From Anaerolineales bacterium (GTDB taxonomy: Bacteria > Chloroflexota > Anaerolineae > Anaerolineales > UBA11579): 64,000 nt of DNA. Each line of letters begins with the position of its first letter. Within the stretch, counting starts at the first letter, position 1. The position numbers and the translations under genes are program-made. Under the pieces are notes generated by a model. That model did no database searches, was not told the DNA's origin, and saw nothing but the letters and a program-made list of their open reading frames with translations. This document shows, piece by piece, positions 27,519-35,456 of the stretch. The stretch covers positions 865,997 to 929,996 of the forward strand of contig JAHBVE010000001.1 in the NCBI GenBank assembly GCA_019637675.1, in the 5' to 3' direction.

Positions 27519-27640
27519 AGACTTTTAAACAAATACTGGTGATTGCCGCAGGAACCTGCCTTGGCCAAACGCTATTCGTGCTTATGGCCTGGACCCTTAT
27601 CTCGATCTTGGGTCTAAGTCTATTCAGTCTCATGCGCTAG
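27515..27640 (+). CDS. Small membrane protein, 41 residues
   Basis: A short ORF behind a good GAGGGAG Shine-Dalgarno seven or so bases from its ATG. After a basic start (MKTFKQ) it is almost wholly hydrophobic (ILVIAAGTCLGQTLFVLMAW and TLISILGLSLFSLM) and ends in Arg, which fits one or two membrane helices. I do not recognise a family. Its coupling to the ORF before it and its location next to a recombinase suggest either a small membrane regulator or a mobile-element remnant. Confidence 0.45.
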   Translation: MKTFKQILVIAAGTCLGQTLFVLMAWTLISILGLSLFSLMR

Positions 27641-27665
27641 CAGAGAGCAAGAGAATGGGCGGGAC

Positions 27666-27671
27666 TATAAT
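27666..27671 (+). promoter_or_regulatory. -10 box (TATAAT), leaderless type
   Basis: Perfect TATAAT ending nine bases before the ATG at 27681; no Shine-Dalgarno present. Confidence 0.5.
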
Positions 27672-27680
27672 CGCTGCTCT

Positions 27681-28487
27681 ATGGAACAGTTCCCCCAATA
27701 TGCTCTTGTACTGGTGGCCGGCGTCCTGGCCGGCGTGATCAATACCCTGGCGGGCAGCGGCTCGCTCATAACCCTTCCGGCGCTCATCTTCCTTGGCTTG
27801 CCAGCCAACGTAGCCAACGGGACCAACCGTGTGGGCGTGGTCTTGCAAAACATCGTAGCCGGGGCCACCTTTAAACACAGCGGCTCGCTCGACCTGCGCG
27901 GCGCACTCCTGCTCAGCATCCCCAGCGTGGTCGGCTCCGTCATCGGCGCCCAGATCGCCGTGAACCTGGACGAGCGCATGATGCGCCAGGTGATCGGCGC
28001 GGTGATGGTGCTGATGCTGGCGGTGATGGTGCTGCGGCCGGAGCGCTGGCTGCAGGGTACCCTGCAAAGCCTGCCTAAGACCGGGTTCACGTTTATGCAA
28101 GCGGTGAGCATGTTCGTGATCGGTCTGTATGGGGGCTTCATCCAGGCTGGCGTGGGCATCTTTCTGCTGGCCGCGCTGGTGCTCTCCGTGGGCTATGACC
28201 TCGTGCGCGCCAATGCGGTCAAGATCGTCATCATCCTCGTGTTCACCTTCTGTTCGCTATTGGTGTTCGCCAATAACGCCCAGGTGGACTGGGTGGCCGG
28301 CCTGGTGCTGGGCGCCGGTAACATGATCGGCGCCGGCTGGGCCGCCCGCATGGCCGCCACCAAAGGCGCCAGCTGGGTGCGCTGGGTGGTGCTTGCCACA
28401 GTAGCCCTGTCCGCGATCTACCTGCTGGTGCCTCAGCACACCGTGGACGCAGCCCTTAACAGCATCCTCTCTGGGCTGGTGCACTAA
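27681..28487 (+). CDS. TSUP family (TauE/SafE) transporter
   Basis: A 268-residue protein with about eight membrane helices in two related halves. Each half opens with the family pattern (VAGVLAGVINTLAGSGSLIT and IGLYGGFIQAGVGIFLLAA). TSUP proteins export or import sulphur-containing anions such as sulphite, taurine or sulphoacetate; the substrate here is unknown. It appears to be transcribed alone or with the following TerC gene. Confidence 0.9.
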   Translation: MEQFPQYALVLVAGVLAGVINTLAGSGSLITLPALIFLGLPANVANGTNRVGVVLQNIVAGATFKHSGSLDLRGALLLSIPSVVGSVIGAQIAVNLDERMMRQVIGAVMVLMLAVMVLRPERWLQGTLQSLPKTGFTFMQAVSMFVIGLYGGFIQAGVGIFLLAALVLSVGYDLVRANAVKIVIILVFTFCSLLVFANNAQVDWVAGLVLGAGNMIGAGWAARMAATKGASWVRWVVLATVALSAIYLLVPQHTVDAALNSILSGLVH

Positions 28488-28498
28488 CCTTTTGGCCT

Positions 28499-28504
28499 TA
28501 TAAT
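28499..28504 (+). promoter_or_regulatory. -10 box (TATAAT), leaderless type
   Basis: Perfect TATAAT ending eight bases before the ATG at 28513, immediately after the TSUP gene. Confidence 0.5.
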
Positions 28505-28512
28505 CCGCGGCT

Positions 28513-29292
28513 ATGGACTTCCTATCGACCCCCGAAGCATGGATTGCGCTACTCACCCTCACCGCGCTTGAGATCGTGTTGGGTATTGACAATCTAGTGT
28601 TTATTTCCATTCTTGCTGCCAAGCTGCCCAAAGAGCAACAACACCGCGCCGAGCGCATTGGCCTTGGCCTGGCCATGTTCATGCGCATTGCCCTGCTGCT
28701 CTCCATTAACTGGATCATTGGGCTTACTGCGCCGCTCTTTAGCATCGCAGGCTTCACCATCTCCGGCCGCGATCTGATCTTGCTAGCGGGCGGCCTTTTC
28801 CTGATCGCCAAGAGTACCTTCGAGATCCACGACAAACTGGAAGGCGAAGAAGAACACGCGACCACCAAAGGCGGTCGCGCCGGTGTCACCTTCTCCGGTG
28901 TAGTCATCCAGATCCTGCTGCTGGACGCTGTATTCTCGATCGACTCGGTCATCACCGCGGTCGGCATGGCCGACTCGATCTATGTGATGATCACGGCGGT
29001 CGTGATCGCGGTGATCACGATGGTACTTACCGTCAGCTTCATCAGCGATTTCGTGCAGCGCCACCCCACAGTCAAGATCCTGGCGCTTTCCTTCCTGATC
29101 CTTATCGGCTTCTCGCTCGTGGTCGAGGGTTTGCATCAGCACATCCCCAAGGGTTACATTTACTTCGCCATGGGTTTCTCGATCTTTGTCGAGTTCCTCA
29201 ACCTGCGCTTGCGCTCTCGCGCACAGAAGCCAGTGAAGCTGCGCGCTACTCCAAAGCCAGCTATTGCCGGGAAGAAAAAGAAAACCGCCTGA
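28513..29292 (+). CDS. TerC family integral membrane protein
   Basis: A 259-residue membrane protein of the TerC family with acidic intramembrane motifs EIVLGIDNLVF (first helix) and DAVFSIDSVITAV (around residue 140). TerC proteins are linked to metal (Mn2+) homeostasis and to metallation of exported proteins; some are tied to tellurite resistance. The C-terminal tail is basic and Lys-rich. It shares a TGATG overlap with the following plsC-like gene, so the two are translationally coupled. Confidence 0.9.
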   Translation: MDFLSTPEAWIALLTLTALEIVLGIDNLVFISILAAKLPKEQQHRAERIGLGLAMFMRIALLLSINWIIGLTAPLFSIAGFTISGRDLILLAGGLFLIAKSTFEIHDKLEGEEEHATTKGGRAGVTFSGVVIQILLLDAVFSIDSVITAVGMADSIYVMITAVVIAVITMVLTVSFISDFVQRHPTVKILALSFLILIGFSLVVEGLHQHIPKGYIYFAMGFSIFVEFLNLRLRSRAQKPVKLRATPKPAIAGKKKKTA

Positions 29293-29981
29293 TGCTGAAG
29301 TCTTTCAAGTTTCACTTTGTCCGCACTGTGATCGTGAGCGCATTGCGGCTGCTTACTTCAACGCGGCTGTACAACCTTGAGAACATCAACCAGGCCGAGG
29401 GCGGCAAGGCCATTGTGGCCGCCAACCACCTCGGCATGCTGGACGCCGCCTATGCGTTCCGCATGGTGAATCGCAAAGACCTCATCATGGTGGTGGCCGA
29501 GAAGTACCGCAAATATGGCTTCTTCCGCTGGCTGGTGAAGACCCTCAATCTGCTGTGGCTCGAACGCTTTGAGGCCGATTTTGGCACGTTGAAGGAAACC
29601 CTGCGCCGTTTGGATCGCGGCGGCATCCTCTTTATCGCACCAGAAGGTACTCGCAGCAAGACAGAGGCGCTGCAGCACGCCAAGCCCGGCGTCGCTTACC
29701 TGGCTGCCAAGAGCGGCGCTCCGGTGATCCCTGTGGCCCTATGGGGTACCGAAGATCGTGTAGTCGGTATGAACCTCAAACGCTTCAAGCGCTCCAAGAT
29801 CGTGCTCAACATCGGCAAGCCCTTCACGTTGCCGCCCCTCCCCAGAGAAAACCGCGCCGAATTTCTGCAGCAACAAACGGACGAGATCATGGCGCAGATC
29901 GCTGCGTTATTGCCTGAGAAATACCGCGGCGTGTACACAAGCTCGCCACGCGTGGCTGAGCTGCTTAAAGAGAACAAATAA
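29292..29981 (+). CDS. 1-acyl-glycerol-3-phosphate acyltransferase (PlsC family)
   Basis: A 229-residue acyltransferase with the catalytic NHxxxxD motif in ANHLGMLDAAY and the glycerol-phosphate-binding motif PEGTRSK. PlsC enzymes add the second acyl chain in phosphatidic acid synthesis at the cytoplasmic membrane face; related enzymes act on other lysolipids. It is coupled to the TerC gene. Confidence 0.9.
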   Translation: MLKSFKFHFVRTVIVSALRLLTSTRLYNLENINQAEGGKAIVAANHLGMLDAAYAFRMVNRKDLIMVVAEKYRKYGFFRWLVKTLNLLWLERFEADFGTLKETLRRLDRGGILFIAPEGTRSKTEALQHAKPGVAYLAAKSGAPVIPVALWGTEDRVVGMNLKRFKRSKIVLNIGKPFTLPPLPRENRAEFLQQQTDEIMAQIAALLPEKYRGVYTSSPRVAELLKENK

Positions 29982-30005
29982 CTATTCGCTTTGCTAAAAT
30001 GGATA

Positions 30006-30017
30006 TGGCTATACGCA
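30006..30017 (+). repeat. Copy 1 of TGGCTATACGCA
   Basis: One of three plus-strand copies (others at 36529 and 47998). This one lies 25 bp before coxG, next to related words (CTATTCGC at about 29982). Confidence 0.6.
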
Positions 30018-30042
30018 TCCTAGCAAAGCCTTCGGAGATGTC

Positions 30043-30489
30043 ATGCAAGTAAAAGGATCTACAACCATCGCTGCACCTCAAGACAAGGTGTTCACTTATC
30101 TCACCAACCCTGAGTTCGTTTCTAAGTGCGCCCCGGGCCTCGAAAGCCTTGAGGTGATCGAAGAAGGCAAGAAGTTCAAGGGCACCGTGTCTGTTGGCCT
30201 GGGCAACCTGAAGGTTCGCTTCAGTGGTGACCTTGAATTCACCGAGATCATTGCGCCCAGCAAAGCGACCCTCAAAGCGCACGGCGCCGCCCCCGGCAGC
30301 GCCGTGGATGCCATAGCCACCATGCAGCTCAGCGATGCGGGCGACGGGGTAACGCAGCTTGACTGGACCGCGGACATCAACGTGCTCGGCACCATTGCTG
30401 CCCTGGCCTCACGCATGATGGGCAGCGTGACCCAGAAGCTCAGCGGCGAATTCTTCGACTGCGCCAAGAAACAGATCGAAGCCAGCTAA
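30043..30489 (+). CDS. coxG: CoxG-like SRPBCC protein
   Basis: A 148-residue START/SRPBCC-fold protein of the CO dehydrogenase subunit G family (GSTTIAAPQDKVFTYLTNPE onward). In carboxydotrophs CoxG recruits the Mo-hydroxylase to the membrane; in other Mo-hydroxylase clusters it probably has an equivalent assembly or anchoring role. It has a GGAG Shine-Dalgarno. xdhC follows 10 bp on. Its presence ties this end of the locus to the molybdenum enzyme encoded 2.7 kb downstream. Confidence 0.85.
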   Translation: MQVKGSTTIAAPQDKVFTYLTNPEFVSKCAPGLESLEVIEEGKKFKGTVSVGLGNLKVRFSGDLEFTEIIAPSKATLKAHGAAPGSAVDAIATMQLSDAGDGVTQLDWTADINVLGTIAALASRMMGSVTQKLSGEFFDCAKKQIEAS

Positions 30490-30499
30490 CGAGCACAGG

Positions 30500-31489
30500 A
30501 TGCGCGAACTACTGCCTGACCTGGAGCATTGGCTGGCAAAGGGCGAGCGGGTTGCGCTGTGCACTGTCATCTCCACCTGGGGATCGGCTCCGCGCCAGGC
30601 CGGCGCGGTGATGGCCGTGAGCGAGAGCGGCAGCCTGGTGGGCTCGGTCAGCGGCGGCTGCGTTGAAGGCGCCGTGCTGACCGCATCCAAAGAGATCATC
30701 GAATCCAAACAACCACAACTGCTGCACTTCGGCGTGCAGGATGACACTGCCTGGGAAGTGGGCCTGGCCTGCGGCGGCGAGATCGACGTGTTCGTGCAGC
30801 CGCTGGATGAGCAGCTGTTCGCCGAAATATTGCCGCGCCTGAAGGCGGACCAGCCGATGACCTTGAGCACCATCATCAAGGGTGACGGCCTGGGCAGCCA
30901 AACCCTGGCCGACGAGGCAGGCCAGCCGATCGCATCCACAGGCATTGCGCCCTCGCCGCGCACGGCCCGCATTGCCGGCGTGCAAACTGACGGAGATAAC
31001 GAAGTCTTCGTCAATCCCCTCGCCGCCTCCCCCACTTTGATCCTGGTGGGTGCATCTCACGTCGCGGCCGCCCTGGTCAACATCGCCCACATGATGGAGT
31101 TCCGCGTTGTGGTCATCGACCCGCGCAAAGCCTTCATGAGCGAGGAGCGCTTCGCCAACGCCGACAAGCTGGTGCCCGTCTGGCCTCAGCTTGCCTTCGA
31201 GGATATTGGCATCAGCAACACCACCGCCATCGCGCTGCTGAGCCACGACCCCAAGATCGATGAGCCTGGGCTAATGGTCGCCCTGCGCAGCCCGGCCTTC
31301 TACGTGGGCGCGCTGGGCAGCCGCCGCGTGCAAGCCCAACGCCGTGAGCGCCTGCTGAAAGCAGGCTTGAGCGAGCAAGAACTGGAACGCCTGCACGCAC
31401 CGATAGGCCTGGCCATCAAGGCCAAGACACCTGAAGAGATCGCGCTCTCCATCATGGCCGAGATCATTCAAAACTATCGGGCTGAGTAA
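30500..31489 (+). CDS. xdhC: XdhC/CoxI family molybdenum-enzyme maturation factor
   Basis: A 329-residue protein with the N-terminal XdhC_CoxI domain (GSAPRQAGAVMAVSESG, then GSVSGGCVEGAV) and a C-terminal Rossmann-like XdhC_C domain (LILVGASHVAAALVNIA, then ALGSRRVQAQRRERL). XdhC proteins carry out sulphuration and insertion of the molybdenum cofactor in xanthine-dehydrogenase-type enzymes. It supports assembly of the CoxL-type subunit in this locus. Its stop codon lies inside the stem of an intrinsic terminator. Confidence 0.93.
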   Translation: MRELLPDLEHWLAKGERVALCTVISTWGSAPRQAGAVMAVSESGSLVGSVSGGCVEGAVLTASKEIIESKQPQLLHFGVQDDTAWEVGLACGGEIDVFVQPLDEQLFAEILPRLKADQPMTLSTIIKGDGLGSQTLADEAGQPIASTGIAPSPRTARIAGVQTDGDNEVFVNPLAASPTLILVGASHVAAALVNIAHMMEFRVVVIDPRKAFMSEERFANADKLVPVWPQLAFEDIGISNTTAIALLSHDPKIDEPGLMVALRSPAFYVGALGSRRVQAQRRERLLKAGLSEQELERLHAPIGLAIKAKTPEEIALSIMAEIIQNYRAE

Positions 31490-31506
31490 AACTCAGCCCG
31501 ATTTGT
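31476..31506 (+). terminator. Terminator of coxG-xdhC
   Basis: ATCGGGCTGAGT pairs with its complement around AAA (12-bp stem), followed by TTGTTT. The xdhC stop codon is in the loop region. It also lies at the end of the convergent thiolase gene. Confidence 0.75.
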
Positions 31507-32658
31507 TTAGTTCCCCAAAATGTGGGTAACGACCGTCGAGGCTACACCGCCGATCGACTGCATCATGCCGAGCTTGGGCTTACGCACCTGATTCTTGCCG
31601 GCCCGCTCCGTTAGCTGCAGCACCAGCTCGCAGGTCTGATACAGCGCCGTGGCGCCGATCGGGTGCCCGCGTGCTTTCAGCCCCCCCATCGTGGTGATAG
31701 GGATCTTGCCCTTAAGCCCGATCTTGTTTTCGTGCGCCAGGCGCCAACCGCGCCCAGACGCCGCAAAGCCGGCCGCCTCCAGCTGCAACGCAGACATGAT
31801 GCTGAAAGCATCATGGACCTCGAACAGGCTGATGTCTGCATGGGTCACGTTTGCGGCACGGAACGCTTTCTCCGCCGACATCTCGGCGGCACGCAGGCGC
31901 AAGGGGCTGGGCCGGTCCTCCAGGCGGAAGTAATCAGTCGCCACTGTGGAGGCGAGCATATGTACCGGAGTCTCGGTATAGGCTCTGGCCTGATCCGTAG
32001 GCGCCAGCAATACGGCGGCGGCGCCATCGCAGATCGGCGCGCTGTCGTAGAGCCGCAACGGGGCATAGATCACGCGTGACTTCTGCGCTGTGGCAGCGGA
32101 AACCGGCTTGCGGAACATGGCATTGGGGTTGTGCTTGGCATTCTTGTGAGCATTGACCGCAAAGTTGGCAAAGCCGTTCTTGGGCACTTTGTAGCGCTCC
32201 ATGTACATGCGCATCAACTCGGCATTGCGGTTGATCATGTTGGCGCCCAGCGGCACTTCCAGCTTGGCGTCCAAGGCTTTGGCCAGGGCCGGCACGGCGC
32301 TGCCCTCGCTCATCTTCTCAGCGCCCACCACCATAGCCAGGTCCACATCCCCGCTGGCCACCGCCAGGTACGCCACCCGCAGCGCCGCAGCGCCGCCCGC
32401 CGTAGCCGCGCCAATGCGCATGGCTTCGACGCCGTGCAAGCCGGCCTCATCCGCGAACAGCGCGCCCAGGTGCTTCTGGCTCTGCAGCTCGTCTGCCAGC
32501 ATATTGCTCACATACAGCGCTTCCACTCCGGTCACGCTGGCGTTTTGCAAGGCCTCACCGATTACGGTGGCAGCCATTTGGCTCAAACTGTCTGGGTTGG
32601 CCTTCATCACAGGCAATTGGGCAGTAGCCACAATACTTACTGGTCTCATAGCCGCCAT
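31507..32658 (-). CDS. Thiolase-fold protein (SCP2-type) lacking the nucleophilic Cys
   Basis: A 383-residue protein of the SCP2/archaeal-type thiolase family, using the ATG at 32658. The His of the HDAF motif (EVHDAFSIM) and the GHPIGAT loop are present, but the usual ACASGG segment reads GAATAGGAA, with Thr86 where the acyl-accepting Cys is expected. Classic claisen chemistry is therefore doubtful; a scaffold, hydrolytic or HMG-CoA-synthase-partner role is possible. The DUF35 (OB-fold) partner that usually accompanies this type is not in the window. It is convergent with xdhC and divergent from coxM. Confidence 0.82.
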   Translation of the reverse strand: MAAMRPVSIVATAQLPVMKANPDSLSQMAATVIGEALQNASVTGVEALYVSNMLADELQSQKHLGALFADEAGLHGVEAMRIGAATAGGAAALRVAYLAVASGDVDLAMVVGAEKMSEGSAVPALAKALDAKLEVPLGANMINRNAELMRMYMERYKVPKNGFANFAVNAHKNAKHNPNAMFRKPVSAATAQKSRVIYAPLRLYDSAPICDGAAAVLLAPTDQARAYTETPVHMLASTVATDYFRLEDRPSPLRLRAAEMSAEKAFRAANVTHADISLFEVHDAFSIMSALQLEAAGFAASGRGWRLAHENKIGLKGKIPITTMGGLKARGHPIGATALYQTCELVLQLTERAGKNQVRKPKLGMMQSIGGVASTVVTHILGN

Positions 32659-32793
32659 GATGACAAAGATTAATGCGTTCGGCAAGGGACAAACGCCCTG
32701 GCCAGGTTGGGAGCATTAGAAGAGAAAGGCAGTTTGTAGTACGATTAATATTCCAGTCGTGTTCACTTTTCTGAGAATGGCAAAGACCCGCGC

Positions 32794-33672
32794 ATGAAAC
32801 CTGCTCCGTTTGAGTACCATGCACCCACCTCTCTCGAAGCTGCGCTTGAGCTAAAAGCCCAGCACGGGGACGATGGGAAACCTCTGGCCGGCGGGCAAAG
32901 CCTGATCCCGGCCATGAACTTCCGCGTGGCCCAGCCCAGCGTGCTCATCGATCTGAACCATGTGCCCGAGCTACGCCACATCAGCAAGCCAAACGGCGCA
33001 GTCCATATTGGCAGTATGACGCTGCAATCCACCGCAGAGCACGACGCCCTGGTGGCCGAGCACACGCCGCTGCTGCACGAGGCCATCCCCAACATCGCCC
33101 ATCCGCAGATCCGCAACCGCGGCACCGTCGGCGGCAGCCTGGCCCACGCCGACCCAGCCTCCGAGCTGCCGGTGGTGGCGCTGGCTCTGGGCGCCAAGTT
33201 CCGCGCCCAGAGCGCAAAAGCCGAGCGCTGGATCGAGGCCAAAGATTTCTTCGCAGGCTTATTCGCCACAACCCTGCAGCCGGATGAGCTCCTGACCGAG
33301 ATCGCCTTCCCCACCAAGACCCCCAACACTGGCTACTGCTTCACCGAGGTGGCCCGCCGCCACGGCGATTACGCCATGGCAGGCTTGGCCGCCGTCATAG
33401 AGCTTGGCGCCAACCAAACCATCTCAGCCGCCAAACTGGTCTACCTCAATGTGGGCGACGGCCCGGTGGATGCTGTTAGCGCGACGGCCAACCTGATCGG
33501 CAAGACGCCGGATGCGGCCGCCTTCAAAGAAGCCGGGCGCATCGCCAGCCAGGAAGATATGTCCCCGTACGGAAATGTTCACGCCACGCCAGAGTATCAG
33601 CGCCACCTTTCCGCGGTGCTCACCGAGCGGGCATTGGCCAAAGCATCCGAGCGAGCAAAGGCAGCCAAGTAA
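32794..33672 (+). CDS. coxM: Molybdenum hydroxylase FAD-binding subunit
   Basis: A 292-residue medium subunit of the xanthine dehydrogenase/CO dehydrogenase family. FAD-contact motifs are AGGQSLIPAMNFR (about residues 30-42) and NRGTVGGSLAHADP (about 108-121); the C-terminal CO_deh_flav_C domain follows. It passes electrons from the 2Fe-2S subunit to an acceptor. The start lacks a good Shine-Dalgarno. It opens an operon running without real gaps to 45039, and its stop overlaps the coxS start (TAATG). Confidence 0.92.
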   Translation: MKPAPFEYHAPTSLEAALELKAQHGDDGKPLAGGQSLIPAMNFRVAQPSVLIDLNHVPELRHISKPNGAVHIGSMTLQSTAEHDALVAEHTPLLHEAIPNIAHPQIRNRGTVGGSLAHADPASELPVVALALGAKFRAQSAKAERWIEAKDFFAGLFATTLQPDELLTEIAFPTKTPNTGYCFTEVARRHGDYAMAGLAAVIELGANQTISAAKLVYLNVGDGPVDAVSATANLIGKTPDAAAFKEAGRIASQEDMSPYGNVHATPEYQRHLSAVLTERALAKASERAKAAK

Positions 33673-34160
33673 TGAGTCAAACCTTTCCCATCAGCGTGAC
33701 CGTAAACGGTAAAGCCATCGAGAAGAGCGTAGAGCCGCGCCTGCTGCTGGCCGACTTCATTCGTCACGAAGTGGGTCTGACCGGCACGCATGTTGGCTGC
33801 GAACACGGCGTGTGCGGCGCGTGCACGATCCTGTTTGACGGCAAGCCGGTGCGCAGTTGCATCATGCTGGCCGTGCAAGCCAACGGCCACGTGATCACCA
33901 CGGTGGAAGGCCTGGCCACCAGCGAAGACAATATGCACCCCATCCAGAATGCCTTCTGGGAAGCGCACGGCTTGCAGTGCGGCTTCTGCACGCCCGGCAT
34001 CCTGATGACCCTGGTGCCTTTCCTGGAGGAGAACAAAGACCCCAGCGAGGCCGAGGTGCGCGAGGCGATCTCCGGCAACTTGTGTCGCTGCACGGGTTAC
34101 CAGCACATTGTGGATGCCACCTTGCTGGCCGCCAAAAAACTGAACGAAGTTACTGAATAG
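33672..34160 (+). CDS. coxS: Molybdenum hydroxylase 2Fe-2S subunit
   Basis: A 162-residue small subunit with two iron-sulphur domains: a plant-ferredoxin-type cluster (CEHGVCGACTILFDG plus the downstream SC) and the helical cluster domain (CGFCTPG and NLCRCTGY). It carries electrons from the molybdopterin centre to FAD. Coupled to coxM by TAATG; the amidase gene begins 8 bp later. Confidence 0.95.
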   Translation: MSQTFPISVTVNGKAIEKSVEPRLLLADFIRHEVGLTGTHVGCEHGVCGACTILFDGKPVRSCIMLAVQANGHVITTVEGLATSEDNMHPIQNAFWEAHGLQCGFCTPGILMTLVPFLEENKDPSEAEVREAISGNLCRCTGYQHIVDATLLAAKKLNEVTE

Positions 34161-34168
34161 CCCTCATC

Positions 34169-35446
34169 ATGAAAACAAAACCACGCCCCCAAACTGCCAG
34201 CGAAGCTCTGCTCGGTCGCATCCACGCCTTCGAGGAGCTATACACTCAGCGTGAACCGCATGTGCATGCTTTTGTTGCCGAAGAAGCACGCTTCAAGCGT
34301 TTGCAGCGCGAGGCACGGGCACTGGCGAATAAATACAAAAAGCCCGAGAAACGCCCTGTGCTGTTCGGGCTCTTGCTCGGCGTAAAAGATATCTTCCATG
34401 TGGATGGATTTCCGACCCATGCAGGCAGCCACCTGCCGGCACGCGCGTTGCAAGGCAAAGAGTCGGCCGCGGTCAACGCCCTCAAACGCGCCGGCGCACT
34501 GGTGGCGGCCAAGACCGTCACCACCGAGTTCGCTTACTTCACCCCCGGCCCCACCCGCAACCCCCACAACCCGGACCACACCCCCGGCGGCAGCAGCAGC
34601 GGCTCCGCCGCGGCAGTCGCCGCCGGCTTGGTAGACCTGGCCCTCGGCACGCAAACCATCGGCTCGGTCATTCGCCCGGCCTCGTTCTGCGGCGTGGTGG
34701 GCTACAAGCCCAGCCACGGCCGCATCTCGGCCGAGGGCGTCATTCCTCTGGCTCCCTCGCTGGACCATGTAGGCTTGTTTGCGCAAAGTGTAGGGCTGAT
34801 CCGCAGCGCCGCGGATGCGCTGCTCGCCGACCGCCAGGCGGTCAGCGCAGCCCAGCCGCCCAGCATCGCCATCCCCAATGGCGAATACCTGGCGCATGCC
34901 TCCAAAGAAATGCTGGAGCATTTGGACAGTGTGGCCGAGCGTTTGCGCAAAGCCGGCTATCACGTCAAGCGGGTCAGCGCGCTCAACGAATTCGCGCCCG
35001 TGGTACAGCGCCACCGCCTGATCCTGGCCGCCGAGGCGGCCCAGACCCACGCGGCCTGGTACGCGCGCTACGCCCATCTCTATAGCCCCAAACTGGCCGA
35101 GCTCATCAAAGAAGGCCAATCGATCCGCGCCGCTGAACTTGAAGACGCGCTGGAAGCCGCCCGCGGCCTGCGCCACTCTCTGGGCGCGCTGATGAACATT
35201 CACGGTTTCCAACTCTGGCTGGCGCCCTCCGCTGTCGGCGCAGCTCCCGCCGGGCTGGCCAGCACAGGAGACCCGGTGATGAACCTGCCCTGGACCCAAG
35301 CCGGCATGCCCGCCCTCGGCCTACCGACCGGCTGGAGCGCTGACGGCTTGCCGCTCGGCACGCAACTCATCGCTGCCTACGGGCAGGATGAGCAACTGCT
35401 GGCCTGGGGCGCAGAGATCGAAGCGGCCTTGGCGGAGAGCAAGTGA
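34169..35446 (+). CDS. Amidase signature family hydrolase
   Basis: A 425-residue AS-family amidase with the Ser-cisSer-Lys triad: Lys in LLGVKDIFHVDG (about residue 73), the glycine/serine stretch GGSSSGSAAAVAAG, and the nucleophile Ser in GTQTIGSVIRPA. Members hydrolyse amides, ureido acids and malonamide-type substrates; ureidomalonase and allophanate hydrolase belong to this fold. Lying between coxS and fdrA in an N-heterocycle-type cluster, it may split a ring-opened ureido or amide intermediate. Substrate is inference. Confidence 0.9.
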   Translation: MKTKPRPQTASEALLGRIHAFEELYTQREPHVHAFVAEEARFKRLQREARALANKYKKPEKRPVLFGLLLGVKDIFHVDGFPTHAGSHLPARALQGKESAAVNALKRAGALVAAKTVTTEFAYFTPGPTRNPHNPDHTPGGSSSGSAAAVAAGLVDLALGTQTIGSVIRPASFCGVVGYKPSHGRISAEGVIPLAPSLDHVGLFAQSVGLIRSAADALLADRQAVSAAQPPSIAIPNGEYLAHASKEMLEHLDSVAERLRKAGYHVKRVSALNEFAPVVQRHRLILAAEAAQTHAAWYARYAHLYSPKLAELIKEGQSIRAAELEDALEAARGLRHSLGALMNIHGFQLWLAPSAVGAAPAGLASTGDPVMNLPWTQAGMPALGLPTGWSADGLPLGTQLIAAYGQDEQLLAWGAEIEAALAESK

Positions 35447-35456
35447 GCCACTCACT

